A DNA stretch of 64,000 bases from Tillandsia leiboldiana. Lineage: Eukaryota; Streptophyta; Magnoliopsida; Poales; Bromeliaceae. The translations under genes were made by a program, and so were the position numbers. This document shows, piece by piece, positions 26,401-38,420 of the stretch (its first letter is position 1; each line of letters begins with the position of its first letter). Where the stretch lies: the NCBI GenBank assembly GCA_029204045.2, contig CM055073.1, positions 30,152,984 to 30,216,983 of the forward strand. Reading direction: 5' to 3'. The notes beneath the pieces are model-generated. The model was not told the DNA's origin, did not search any database, and saw only the letters and a program-made list of their open reading frames with translations.

Positions 26401-27494
26401 TACTTTGTTCTTACATCTATTGGCAGATGTACATGTGTGCTCTCCTTGCAAAGTTTTCACCTATAATAAAACTGCTAGTTAGAAATGCAAGTAATTTATA
26501 AATGTATGATGCTAAAAATACATTCTTTAAAAAAATAGGATAATGTCAAATTTACCTGAAAAGCCAAAGAATCTTGAAGTATAGATGCATGGATTCGCCA
26601 CTTGCAATTAGATTTTGAGCATCTTGCGGTTACCCTCGAAAGATCACTTTTTTGTAGCTTATACTCAAACTCATTTAATAGGGCAAAATGAGTCAGTGCA
26701 TCTCTAAAACAAGCTACATTTGGGTACTTTGCTCCTATCTCCATAATAGGGTTATTCTTGTCATATGGAATGTCCTCTCCATGATCTATATTAGCCATTC
26801 TCTCTAAATCACTGTCATCACTTTCAAGGGAATGAAAGCTATCTTCACTTAAAATTGCATCTGATTCACCAACTGTTTCTTCATTTGTTACTTCTTTACC
26901 AACTGTTTCTTCATTTGTTAATTCTTCATCAACCCCAACCCGTAAATCAACTTCATCGGCTTCACCAATTGCTTCTTCATTTGTTACATTTTCACCAATA
27001 TCACCAACATCATCACCAACATCATCACCAACATCACCAACTTCTTCTTCATTGTCATGATCATCTTCATTCATGCCAACCTTAGCCCATTCCACATCAG
27101 TATTGGTGTCTTCCACACTAGGCATAAGAACACTAGTTTCTCCACCAATATAGTTTAACGGAATACCATTCGGTTGAATGGTTATAAAAATTTCCACTTC
27201 CTTCACATCTTTATATATAGAAAATATAGTCTTGAATTCCTGCTCTGTTAATACTTGAATGAACTTCTTCGGCTTAACATTTCTTGCTACATACCATACC
27301 CCAATATTCTCTGTAATACCCCAATCGCATAGTGATCGTAAATCTCGACAAAAATCGCTGAGATGGTAATCATCAATATCTATCATCAATATTTTCTTTT
27401 TACCATCACAATATCTGAGTCCGCATGCAGTTTTGACTGTTTTAAGGTAGCCGCCATAATTAAACTTAACTTGAAAAATACCATATTCATCCAT
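23431..27494 (-). CDS. MULE transposase, MURA type, four exons
   Basis: The transposase cuts and inserts the element at its terminal repeats. Exons on - are 27494-26556, 26460-25393, 24152-23641 and 23563-23431. All junctions have GT/AG and the reading frame is continuous for 883 residues. The N-terminal domain has an acidic stretch (DVGDDVGDDVGDI, NEETVGE) and a MuDR N-terminal zinc-finger-like part (CSKSNCKWRIHASI). The DDE catalytic residues fit the family: D451 in ALDGCHLKG, D513 in FSSDRQKG and E613 in NNISESFNSW. A SWIM zinc finger (CSCRAWQVKGVPCIHAM) begins at about 702. A basic AT-hook-like RPAGRPRKKR is at about 775 and a CCHC knuckle (CKRCNQLGHHAKTC) at 799-812. Intron 2 (24153-25392) holds a 1.1-kb satellite. 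I see no stop or frameshift, so the protein may be functional. Confidence 0.93.
24250..25330. repeat. Satellite in transposase intron 2
   Basis: There are three parts. Parts one (about 24255-24610) and three (about 25055-25320) are built from AGCAAGCAG/CTGCTTGCT units, so the same strand holds both complementary words, and they include palindromes such as AGGATTCGAATCCT and GCTTGAGCATGCTCAAGC. The middle part (about 24610-25055) is a 10-bp array, TTGAGCTAAA, repeated roughly 40 times with some shortened units. Gln/Ala/Ser-rich open frames in it are repeat artefacts. Confidence 0.9.
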
Positions 27495-28659
27495 TTTGTC
27501 AAACTGTCATGATAAAAGAAAAAAATCTAAGTTATCATTTTCTCAAACTGTCATGATATGAACTCTCACCTAATTAATGGACATTCTGAATTCTGAATTC
27601 TGTGGTTTGCTAAGCTAACCACAGAATGTTTAAATTAATGGACATTCTGAATTCAGCTGTCTAAATTAATGGACATTGGATTTTTAATTAAAGAAGAAAA
27701 AATAAAAAGACAAAGGACATGCAGCTGTAGGACATAACCTGAAACAATTACTACTCTGCTCAGAGTACAGCACTATATATTCTTTGTTGAATTTTGTCAC
27801 ACATACTTTAAATACTAAAGTAGATACAAGTGGAAACCAGTATTTTGATTAAGATGATTTCCTTTTTGACCTGTCCAGGGGTGGATATTCTATAGATCAA
27901 TATATTCTCTCCTTGCCGAGTCAGTAGTGGGGCTTTTCCTACACGTTTCGAGGTAGAAGGATTTGTAATGGAGAAAATCCAATTTCTATTCTTTATTTGT
28001 CTTAGTTTTGCCCCAGGTTGTTAAACGATCAATTGCACTTTTCGTAGAACTCCATAAAAGTATCTATCCAATGAATCTGCTAAAAAAAAAAAACTCAATT
28101 TTGTGCTCAAAGCGACAACTTCTAAAAAATAAAAATAAAAAAATAATGTCCCAAGGCGATGAGAACCCAAAATCTAAACTATCTAATTGGAAAAAAAAGA
28201 AGGATCTGAACAAATACCAACCTCTAAATCTGCGAATCGACGATTCCTCCCTTCCTCCGCCAAAATAATAGTAAAAAACTCAACTTGATTCGCGGAATCG
28301 AGGAGAAATCACGGATTTGGGATTAGGGTTTGAGATACGGAGATCGACCGACTCTACGGGGCGAGGAGCACGAGTGAGGTCGACGAATGATCCCTTGTCC
28401 CCGCTCCTTGCTCTGAATAAGAGGAGACGAGTTCGAAGAGAGAGAGTTCGAAGAGGAGACGAGTTCCCGCTCGAGTCCGGTTTAGGGATTTCAAGATGAA
28501 AGATGAAGAAGAAGGGGGGGATGGGAAGAAAAGAGGAAAAACCCAAGTTAAATTAAATGAAAGGGTAAAATGGTATATTCACTGTCTAATCTAACCAAGG
28601 TTAAGCATTTAACCTATGGTTAACTCAATTTTCCTAACAGATGGGCATATTTGAATAAC
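27495..28659. other. MULE 5' flank of the transposase gene
   Basis: This is the region between the transposase ATG and the right terminal repeat, and should hold the promoter and 5' UTR on -. A word pair around CTGAATTCAG and ATTAATGGACATTCTGAATTC is repeated at about 27575-27680. The GC-rich stretch 28318-28480 lies where both sister elements also have GC-rich DNA. Part of 27590-27735 is found inverted at about 31440-31570 in the second MULE. Confidence 0.5.
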
Positions 28660-28754
28660 GGTGGATTTTTGCAGGGATAAATATGAAAAGTTGAAATTTG
28701 CGGGGATATATTTGAAATCCGACCTATTTGGACGGACATGTATGCAATTATCCC
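28660..28754 (-). repeat. Right terminal inverted repeat of the MULE
   Basis: It is the reverse complement of the left end with a few substitutions (GGGATAATTGCATACATGTC read inward). A 9-bp target duplication follows directly at 28755-28763. Confidence 0.93.
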
Positions 28755-28872
28755 TAAAAATTATGTATAAATATTTTGTATTTGAAAAGTATAAAAAAAA
28801 AATAAAAATATCTTGCAGGTAATTAATCTGCATACCTGCTCATCCACGAGCGAGCGAGTATGTGTAAAGATG

Positions 28873-29515
28873 TGTTGGAATAAAATTTAAAATTCCAAAA
28901 TTCTCAATATTATTTTATTATTAATTTTTAATTTATTTATTAAATTTATTCTCATTTATTAATTTTTAATTGATTCTTAATTATTGTCATTTAATTTTTT
29001 ATTTAATTTTCAAACGTTTCTTTTTCACTAATTAGCCTCTCTCTCTCTCCTTAATTAATGTGATGGGAGGTTACATGCACACCTATAAATACTATACTAT
29101 AGTAGGGTGTAAAGTAAGAGTAGAGAAACTTTTCTTTTTAGATAAGTGAAAAAGTAAAAGAGAGAAAAAGAATTTGTTTAAATTCTATTTTAATTTTATT
29201 TCGTTCTTTTTAATTGTTTTTATTTATCGGGTGTTGAAAGAAACTTCGTCAACCTCTTCCGCGGTCGTGCTCGTGGAAAGGGGAGTTCCGGTCGTACCTT
29301 GGGGTGGTATCTCCGATTAATCCGCACGAAGAACGGAAATACGCCTTAGGGCAGTGCCTCGCACGCTTCCGGATCAATTTTATTTCGGTTTATTTTTATC
29401 TACAATTTCTGGAATTTCATAGCGATTAAAGGTAAGTTATGTTATTTAAATTTTAAACATAAATTAGTTAAATAATTTAATCACAAACAGATTTAGTGCG
29501 ATTATTTTTCTAACA
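28873..29515 (+). repeat. 5' LTR of the outer element
   Basis: It is 643 bp. It contains TATAAATACTATACTATAG at about 29085, a plausible promoter, and matches 30819-30915 plus 39075-39623. Confidence 0.88.
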
Positions 29516-29773
29516 GTCTAAGGCGTAAATCCGATTTGTTTATGATTAAATCTAACGAGTGCTAATCCGAAAAAATATCGCATATTACATATAATTTTGT
29601 TGTCAACTTATTAGTATGTTTAACATTCAAATTTAAACATATTGAAATTAGCATTTTAAAATTTTAATTGCATATAGATTATTGTAATTTATTTGCTCTC
29701 TTTTCTTAACTTTAAAAATATATAAAATAAATTTTATATATAAAATAAATTTTATTTACTGTTTTTAGTTACA

Positions 29774-29859
<86 letters not shown>

Positions 29860-30818
29860 CTAGCTTATTGTTTTACCTATAGTAAAATTTTAGTGGGGTT
29901 TGAACCTACAATCGTAGCCTAAACATAAAAATACATAACCAGTAAACATAAATTAAACTTTTATATAGTATAGTTTAATTTTATAGTTATTCGGTGCTAT
30001 TTTCGAACTGCAATTAATTTTTATAAAAAAAAATTAATTAATTCGAAGACTAGTCGACATATTAAATTGAAACAAAAATCTGTTAGATGGCTAACTTCTT
30101 ATGATATTGTTTATTTGAGTTTTATCAGATCTGAACAGAGTCTTGCAGATTGCTTGATGAAAGACCTGAATAGGACTAAGGTCCTAGAGTCATCGAGGGG
30201 GATGGGACTTTGCCCATAAAGGGCATTCCTGTAGTAGGAACCCAACCTTTGTGATAGGAGATCCCTTGAAGAAGGTTCAATGTGGTAAAAATAAGCTGTC
30301 AGGTTGGCCAAAGAGCACTTTCTACAGTTTATTCAAAGGAACTTTAGTTTAAATTCCATCCCTATGATGAGTAGTGCTCTGTGTAGTGGTTGAGGTTGAG
30401 CTTACAGCTCTTAATGGAATCCGAGGCGATAATTTTTGCGAGATGTGACTCTACACACATCCTTGGAGGAGACCACCTATATAAGAATATTCGTATAAGG
30501 CCGCGACTATGAGATACGGGCTGTTCATAGAAATTCTTATGAAAAATCAATTAAGGTACTGTGTATGGCTTTTAACGCACAGACTCGTAACGGAGAATTC
30601 TGTACTGTGTGTGTGACAGTTGAAGTCAGGGTCAAAGGAACGTAGTTCAAGACCTGGTTCACTCCGATTCCTTCTGATGAAAATTGCTTGCACTAAGTGA
30701 GGTTAAGTCTCTTAAAGACACCTTACCTATTACATAGTATAAACACCCGATAATTTTATTTTAATTTTAAATTGTTGAGTTTAATAATTATTTCAAAATT
30801 TTAAATTTTGTGGGGGAT
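29516..30818 (+). other. Interior of the outer LTR element
   Basis: There is no complete gene. It contains a TA array (about 29776-29856) and the polymerase remnant described separately. No initiator-methionine tRNA primer site (TGGTATCAGAGC) follows the 5' LTR, so priming uses another tRNA or the site has decayed. Confidence 0.55.
30061..30219 (+). pseudogene. Copia RNase H C-terminal remnant
   Basis: The frame reads SLADCLMKDLNRTKVLESSR then GMGLCP and a stop. This corresponds to the conserved copia polyprotein end (ADPLTKGL...SSRGMGL). About 50 codons remain, and no reverse transcriptase, integrase or gag is left in this element. Confidence 0.8.
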
Positions 30819-30915
30819 TGTTGGAATAAAATTTAAAATTCCAAAATTCTCAATATTATTTTATTATTAATTTTCAATTTGTTTATTAAAGTTATTCTCA
30901 TTTATTAATTTTTAA
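30819..30915 (+). repeat. 3' LTR of the outer element, first part
   Basis: It begins right after the polypurine tract and is cut at 30915 by the second MULE. The LTR resumes at 39066, with 9 bases duplicated (AATTTTTAA). Confidence 0.9.
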
Positions 30916-31289
30916 GGGTTAATTGCATACATGTCCCTCCAAATATGTCGGATTTCAAATATATTCCTGCAAATTTCAACTTTTCATATTTATCCCTGCA
31001 AAAATCTACCGTTATTCAAATATGCCCCTCTGTTAGAAAAATTGAGTTAACCATAGGTTAAATGCTTAACCTCGGTTAGATTAGACAATGAATATACCAT
31101 TTTACCCTTTCTTTTAATTTAACGTTGGATTTTTCCTCTTCTCTTCCCATCCCCTCTTCATCTTCATCTTGAAATCCTTAAACCGGACTCGTCGAGCGGG
31201 AGGTCGCCGCGCAGGAAGGGGGAGGGAGGTCGATCCCGCACTCGTCGCCGCGCAGGAAGAGGTGCGGGAGGTCGATCCCGCACTCGTCG

Positions 31290-31392
31290 CCGCGCAGGCG
31301 TCGATCCCGCGCTCGTCGATTCCACTCTCATCGATCCCGCGCTCGTCGATCTCGCGCTCGTCGATCTCGCGCTCGTCGATCCCGCGCTCGTC
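31290..31392. repeat. 18-bp GC-rich minisatellite in the second MULE
   Basis: About five or six copies of CGATCCCGCGCTCGTCGA-like units occur, preceded by a duplicated GTCGATCCCGCACTCGTCG block at about 31228-31290. One frame reads a six-residue repeat (RSSIPR, RSSISR). I treat this as non-coding. Confidence 0.85.
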
Positions 31393-32655
31393 GGGTTCCT
31401 TGTGAGTGAGAACTTTTCTGGGTTTCATATCATGAGAGTTGTTGTCCTACAGCTGCATGTCCTTTGTCTTTTTATTTTTTCTTCTTTAATTAAAAATCCA
31501 ATGTCCATTAATTTAGACAGCTGAATTCAGAATGTCCATTAATTTAAACATTCTGTGGTTAGCTTAGCAAAATTTTCACCTGCATATTTTGTTGACATGA
31601 GCTACATAATTCAATAGTTATGCCTGTTTTCTTCAGGGATTCTGTTCTCGGGCCACTTTGATGGTATGGGGTGCTGCTTGCTGCTCTGGTCTTTGGAAAA
31701 ATTCGGCACCCAGCTAGATGTTCATAATTAGCTTTGAATAGTTGAATCATATTGCAGTGGTACCATAAGATTATGACCCCTAGGTGGAGCAACCTTATTG
31801 TTGCAATGAAGCGCCAGTGGAGCTATATTACTATCTATCTCTCAAATACTTGTATTGGGTTACCATTATATTAAAATATTGTGGCATAAAATTAGAAAAT
31901 AGTAGTTTTCAGCTCTGGAACTTATGTCTGAATATCTCAGTATTTGAAGTCTGCGGTATCTGTTGTTTGTGTTGATAAGAGGTGTTGAGCCTGCCTGATT
32001 TATCAAAGATCCTTGAATTTAATGAGTCAAATGGATTTCCCTATAAAGGGCTAATAATGGCATTAAACTTCAGCCGACGGGGAGATTGGCCTATTGATTT
32101 GCGAGGAAACTAATTTGGTGGATGGTGATTCCAGTGATATATTATGAGAGAGTACTAAACCGATAGGGTCTAGCTATTGTGGGATTTTAAAGAGTCAATC
32201 TTTGTAGTCCTACCTTCACATGCAGAGAGGCAGTTTTCATGATTTGAACTCTTGACGCTTAGGTCGTAATGGAGCAACCTTACTGTTCCAGCAATGTCTA
32301 TCATTGTTGTAATTATATTAGCATTTATCTTCTAGTCTTTTGCTTGTTCCTGATGTGAAAATCTTAGTTATGATATGTGTAAAATGCAGTCTGTGCCAGA
32401 GGCAAATCACAATAGATAGATGTGGGTTTTAGTTCTTCTTTTATAGATGAAGGAGATGGAGATGACCGTTGGGGGATTTTTGGAGAGGGACAAATTTGTA
32501 ATAAGTAAAAATAGATATTGCTTTTAGAGGGATATATTCGTTGGGATTTTAGAAGAGGGGCATTTTTGCAATAATTAGAGGGATTTTAACGTTGGGATTT
32601 TTGGAGAGGGGCATTTTTGAAACAAGTAGTTTGAAGAACTTTTGGAGGGATATAT

Positions 32656-33108
32656 TGATGGAATTTATATGGCATAAAATATTAAATCAATTTATACCAA
32701 TATTCAGGATCGTAAATAAAACTGTAAAATAACTTACAGAGCGCCATCGAAATGAATTCTTGATTAAACAGCGGAAGCAAAAAATTCGGTTGCAATACTA
32801 AACCGTACCGACCGAACTAGGTAATCTGGTTTCTCCTCCTTTCTCAGGCACTCTTCCGTATGGTGTGAATTTGATGAATAATCTTACCAGAATGCACATG
32901 AGTAGGTGGCAGGACCAGTACCCCTTTATATAGATTCCAGATCGACTTCCCATCAAAGTCTGATTAGGATTCTATTTAATTTAAATAGATGGGAAAGGGA
33001 TAAGATATACCATATCAAGTAATTTTATATCTTTTAGGATTGACCTTATCTATAGTAAATCCAAATTTAAATATAATTAATTAGGCCACATATATGGAAA
33101 TCCTAACA
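32656..33108 (-). repeat. Copia LTR (3' LTR by transcription)
   Basis: It is 453 bp, reading TGTTAGGATTTCC...TTCCATCA on -. The polypurine tract AAGTGGGAGAT (read on -) abuts it at 33109. Confidence 0.95.
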
Positions 33109-33489
33109 ATCTCCCACTTGGCTTATATTAATTATATTTCATGAACGGATTTCTATACTCCAAACTTTATTGCGCATTATTGAAAACTTTATGGTCAAAT
33201 ACCTTAGAACTCACTTGATCCTTAACTTAAACTAAAAGACTACAATGATAGGAACTATGGCGGTCCACCTCTCTATATTGAAATTTTCCTTCCATAATTA
33301 CCATATCATCTTCATCTCCTAGCCAAGCACTTTATATGGCACAACTTTATGAATGAACTAAAACTATATGTCCATTCGTTAACAGACAAAGCTTTATGTC
33401 TATTAAACGGTCCAATACAGCTGCATCAAAACTGTAACTTTATTGAAAAAAGATAAAAATAATGTCAGAATCTTATACATCAAAAGAAC

Positions 33490-36301
33490 TCATTAGACCC
33501 ATGCTACAAACATGATCTTTATATGACCCAGGTGCTAGCCCCTTGGTCATTGGGTCTGCAACCATACACTTGGTACTGATGTATTCAATTCTAACATATC
33601 CTTCATTTATCTTTTCTCTCACAACAAGATACTTGGTGTCCAAGTGTTTACACCCCGTCTAATCTTATTGTTATTGGCAAAGAAAACTGCAGCTGAACTA
33701 TCACAGAAAATCTTTATTGGACGAGCAATGGAGTCCACAATCTTTAAGTCTGTGATAAAATTCCTAAGCCAAATAGCCTGTGATGTGGTCTCATAACATG
33801 CAATGTACGAGATCATTACTGGCAAGCAAAATATCATCAACATAAAGGACTAAGAAAATTATTTTACTCCCACTAACCTTCAGATATATACATTGATCAA
33901 CAATGTTTTCTTTAAAACCAAAGATTAAAACGGTTTGTTTAAACTTTAAGTACCATTGTCGGGAGGCCTGTTTTAGTCCATATATTGATTTCTTTAATTT
34001 GCATACCAAGTGCTCCTTTTCTTTTTGCGAGAATCCTTCAGGTTGACTCATATATTCCTCTTCATAAAGATCTCCATTTAAAAAAAAACAGTTTTTTACA
34101 TCCATCTGGTATAGCTCGAGATCGTAATGAGCAACCAGAGCCATAATCACACGGAAAGATTCCTTTCTCGATACCGGAGAGAAAGTCTCTTTATAATCAA
34201 TGCCTTCTTTCTGAGTAAACCCTTTTGCCACAAGACGGGCCTTGTATTTCTCTATGTTACCTTTAGAGTCCCATTTGATTTTATAAACCCACTTGCATCC
34301 TACAGGTTTAACTCCTATAGGTAACTCAACAAGATCCCATACCTTATTGTGGTTCATGGATTCAATCTCATCTTTCATAGCATTGTACCATTCTGTTGCA
34401 TTACTGCTATTTATGGCTTCGGAAAAACTAAGAGGATTATCAAAGTTCTGACCATTCTCATAAAGATAGACAATATAATCGCTAAATATAGCCGGTCTTC
34501 TCTGTCTTGAGGATCTTCTTAAATCTATCTGATCATCCACTTGTAAATCTTGATGTGGATTATCAATGATAGGTTCACCTTCACTTTGTGGTTCCAAAAT
34601 AACTTGTTGTTCTACTGGAACTGGAACCATCAAATTATTAGGAACAATAATGGGTATATTCTGTACAGAATCTAAATGCTCTTGAATTTCATCAAATTCA
34701 ACGAATCGAGGTTCAGAGCTCCCACTAACTGTTTCATCCTCAATAAACCGTGCTGTTTTAGTTTCTGCAATCTTTATAGGAAGTGATGGACAGTAAAACT
34801 TATACCCTTTGGACCTTTCTGAATAACCAATAAAATATTCTGAAATGGTTCGAGGATCCAATTTCTTTATTTGTGGGTCATACAATTTGGCCTCAGCTTG
34901 ACAACCCCATGTATGAAAATGTCTTAAACTGGGTTTCCTACCTGTCCAAAGCTCAAAAGGAGTCTTAGTGACAGCCTTAGTAGGGACCCGATTAAGAATA
35001 TATATGGCAGTTTTGAGCGCCTCACCCCACAATGATATCGGAAGGGTAGAATTACTGATCATACTCCTGAGCATATCAATTAATGTGCGATTCCTTCTTT
35101 CAGCAACACCATTCTGCTCAGGTGTGCCTGGCATGGTGTACTGTGGAACAATCCCGCACTGCTCTAGAAACTTAGCGAAAGGCCCAGGAACTTGGCCTTT
35201 ATCTGTCTGTCTACCAAAATATTCACCACCCCTATCTGATCTGACCACTTTTATCTTTCTCTCGAGTTGATTCTCTACTTCAGCCTTATATGCCTTAAAG
35301 GCATCTAATGCTTCAGATTTCTCTTTAAGCAAGTAAAGATAGCCATATCGAGAGTAGTCATCAGTAAATGTGATAAAATATTTATGGCCAGTAAACGTAA
35401 GAGGGAGCGGTCCGCATATATCCGTATGAATCAGCTCTAATGTTCCATCACACCTTTTGGCACCTTTAGAGGAGGTTTTGGTCTGCTTTTCCTTTATGCA
35501 GTCCACACACGTTCCAAAATCAGAGAAGTCAAGATCATCCAAAATTCCTTCTCTAATTAACCTTTGGATTCTCTGTTTCGATATGTGTCCCAACCTCCTA
35601 TGCCATAACATGGATGACTTTTCATTATTAATGCCACGTTTTGATCCAATATTTCCGTGCATGGTAAAAAGGATTTCACTATACGAATGATCTAAAGATA
35701 CTTTATATAGATTATTTTCCAAAACACCAGAGCCAACTATCTCAGATTTGTAGGATAACGAAAAAACTTTATTATCAAAATTGAAACTATATCCCAAACC
35801 AACAAGTTTCGAAATAGAAATTAAATTCTTTGAAAAATTTGGAACATAAAAAGTATTACTTAGATCCAAAACATAACCACCAGAAAGAACTAATCTAAAT
35901 GTTCCTACAAATTTAACTTTAGTTGGATTTCCTTCAGCAGTATAGATAGTGGCATCATCTTTATTGGGTTTTCTGCGGTTTAGAAATCCATGCACGGAAT
36001 TCGCCACATGGCATGTGGCACCAGAGTCAATCCACCAAGTATTAGATGGAACAGAAACTAAATGCAACTCATGCATCAAAACCAGAAACTTACCTTTCTT
36101 CTGGAGCCATTTCTGATACTTTAGACAGTCTTTCTTTATATGACCCTTTTTCTTGCAAAAGAAGTACTTGGGAGTCCAATTACTTGATTGGCTTTGTGAA
36201 CCAGACATGACTTCCATGTTCTTCTTTTTTGAGTCATTCTTGCCTTTACCATTCTTAGTACGCTTTATTTGTCCCTTATGAGAAACAAGGTCAACTGTAT
36301 T
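33490..36301 (-). pseudogene. Copia pol with internal deletion
   Basis: Order on -: a CCHC knuckle lacking its first Cys (YFFCKKKGHIKKDC); protease WWIDSGATCHVAN; the integrase HHCC domain (LWHRRLGHISKQR, CVDCIKEKQTK); the integrase core with IHTDICGPL, SDRGGEY and PGTPEQNGVAERRNR (D, D, E); reverse transcriptase (KARLVAKGFTQ, MDVKN, KSIYGLKQASRQW, YVDDILL). Directly after YVDDILLASND the sequence jumps to RNase H (YIACYETTSQAIWLRNFI, IFCDSSAAVF), losing roughly 200 codons and shifting frame. The end (ADPMTKGLAPGSYKDH, CSMGL) is at about 33560-33500. Confidence 0.9.
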
Positions 36302-36907
36302 TTATTTTTCTTGTATCAATCTGACTTCCTCTTGCACACATATAGTCAACAATTCATTGATTGACCATTTATCCTTATGTGTGTTATAAGAGATCTGAAA
36401 TGATCCATATTCAGATGGTAAGGAGTTCAAAATAAAGTGCACTAAGAATGAATCAGAGATGGTTACTTCAAGTGCAGTGAGCTGCGCTGCAATATCTCGC
36501 ATTTCCATAATGTGCTCGCGAATCGAGCCTTTTCCGGAGTACTTCATGGAAGACAGTTTATTCATTAGGGTACTCGCCGAAACTTTACTGGAGCTTACAA
36601 ACTGTTGCTCCACAGCATTTAAGAAATCGCGGGCTGTCTTACATTCCGGAATTGAGTTCCGAATGTTTTTACCGACACGCGCCTTCATCAACATCAAAGT
36701 AAGTCGATTAGAGCGCTCCCACTTTTCCAAAGATGCTGTTTGGATTGGCGTACTTTGATCTGTAAGAGGAAGAGGTTTTTCCTCTCTTAGAGCCAAATCG
36801 AGATCCATACACCCTAATGTAAGCATAATCTGTTCTTTCCACTCCGAGTAATTAGAACCATTAAGCATAAGAACAGAATCACCAATAGGAACAAAGGATG
36901 AAGTCAT
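36302..36907 (-). CDS. Copia gag
   Basis: This is the gag nucleocapsid precursor. The likely start is the methionine at 36907 (MTSSFVPIGDSVLMLNGSNY). It keeps the gag-polypeptide/UBN2-type signatures: NYSEWKEQIMLTLG, WERSNRLTLMLMKARV, LMNKLSSMKYSGKGSIREH and LNSLPSEYGSFQISYN. It ends RLIQEK at TAA 36302. The frame after that stop continues open into the polymerase frame, so gag and pol would be one polyprotein without the stop. Copia elements normally make one polyprotein, so this TAA is either a mutation or a readthrough point. Confidence 0.85.
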   Translation of the reverse strand: MTSSFVPIGDSVLMLNGSNYSEWKEQIMLTLGCMDLDLALREEKPLPLTDQSTPIQTASLEKWERSNRLTLMLMKARVGKNIRNSIPECKTARDFLNAVEQQFVSSSKVSASTLMNKLSSMKYSGKGSIREHIMEMRDIAAQLTALEVTISDSFLVHFILNSLPSEYGSFQISYNTHKDKWSINELLTICVQEEVRLIQEK

Positions 36908-36964
36908 AGCTGAAAAATGCATGTCTTCATTAATAAGAAACCACATCATAATATTCCACACCAA

Positions 36965-38406
36965 AATTAGAAAAATATAATTTATATGACATCACAACAC
37001 CTCCTTTGGGAGCAGAATTATGAGCATAAATATTTTTTCTTTCTTTCTTTATACATATACTTTATATGACATCATAACCCCTCCTTTGGGAGCAGAGTTA
37101 CGAGCATAAATATGCAATTTCTTTCTTTCTTTATGCATATACTTTATATGACATCATAACCCCTCCTTTGGGAGCAGAGTTACGAGCATAAATATGCAAT
37201 TTCTTTATCAGAAATTAATTTAGACTTTCTGTAGATCGTGATAATTTCAAGTTTCCCATATGAAAAAATTGTCAGCTTTGGCCAGGCAAATTTCTCCAAA
37301 TGAGTTACAAGAAAATTACCATCCTACACCACCCATATACCTTTATGTCTAGAATCATACTAAACAAAAATAATAGGGTGCAATTTTTACGTGCACTTTT
37401 TTAAAGCGATTAATTCACTATTTCTTCTAAACGAGGCCGCTTTGGCTTGCACCCGAACAGTTGAAACAATAAATTAATTTGACTTAGTGCCGTATAATTA
37501 ACATGAAAATTATCCAAAAGAACGCTACTTTAAAATAAATTAATTTATTATTCTTTAGTTAGGGCCGCTTTGGCTTGCACCTAATTAATCGAAATAATAA
37601 ATTAATTTAACTTAGCGTCTAAATTTAAATAATCTTACAACAATTATGATTATTTAATTTTCATGTTATGTCTGATAAAAAAAAAAAATACTTTATGATA
37701 TACATAAGTATGAATGCAATAATTTAAAATATAACATTGCAATCATAAAATTTATGTATATCCATATTTCACCATAAATATCAGATAAAAGAATTTATGA
37801 TAAATTAATATTGTATGCAAAATTTAAATCCTTATGTGAACGGATTCTTTATGTTCACAATACTTTATGAATCGAAATAAGATGAATTAATAAACTTAAT
37901 AATTAAAAGTAATCTTTTATGAATTCGGAACAAATAAATAAGTTTTATTAACAGATTAAAGTCCAATAAAAGAAAGATAGCCACAATCGTAAGAATTATA
38001 TTGCCTCGGATCCAAAAGAGGCACAAACCAGAAATTATTTTTTTTCAATTAATTGGATTTCATCCAAAACAACCCATAGAGTCCCAAAATTACGACAAAC
38101 TAAAATGATACAGTGGTGTCGTACTGTAAGGTCACACATAAACAAAACCGAGTAGCCTTATAACGTCTTTTCAAAATTGGGAAACTAAGAATTAACGATA
38201 TCCAAATTAAAAAAAAAGAAAAATAAAGCACATCAACAATAATAAGATGGCCTTTAACAAATCATACGACGTGGCAATATTTCAAGAAAATCTTGACTAT
38301 ATATAATTAGATTCAAAGTCTAAAATCCGTTTTAAAAAAAAAAAAAAAAACTCATCATTATTCAATTCAATTTAATAAAGCATACAATATTAAATTTATC
38401 TAACTG
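36965..38406 (-). other. Copia 5' leader
   Basis: This is untranslated DNA between primer site and gag. A unit of about 65 bases, containing ACTTTATATGACATCATAACC followed by CCTTTGGGAGCAGA, is repeated three times at about 36975-37200. A second pair (GAGGCCGCTTTGGCTTGCACC and GGGCCGCTTTGGCTTGCACC) lies at about 37433 and 37562. No gene is seen. Confidence 0.65.
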
Positions 38407-38418
38407 GCTCTGATACCA
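38407..38418 (-). other. Primer binding site for initiator Met tRNA
   Basis: Read on -, TGGTATCAGAGC starts two bases after the 5' LTR. This is the classic copia priming site complementary to the 3' end of plant initiator tRNA-Met. Confidence 0.93.
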
Positions 38419-38420
38419 AT

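Larger units (their letters stand above)
21821..28754. mobile_element. Complete MULE (Mutator-like), probably autonomous
   Basis: The element is 6934 bp. It begins GGGGCAATTGC and ends GCAATTATCCC, and its outer ~95 bp are near-perfect inverted repeats. It is flanked by an exact 9-bp target duplication TAAAAATTA at 21812-21820 and 28755-28763, the size typical of Mutator elements. It carries two convergent genes: a GRF zinc-finger gene on + near the left end and a four-exon MURA-type transposase on - reading in from the right end. The exact duplication and open transposase suggest a fairly recent insertion. Two related copies lie at 30916-39065 (inverted) and 62824-63769 (same orientation). 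Confidence 0.95.

Noticed and set aside
26855..27085. His/Leu-rich + strand frame
   Set aside because: It is the antisense shadow of the acidic Asp/Glu repeat stretch in transposase exon 1.
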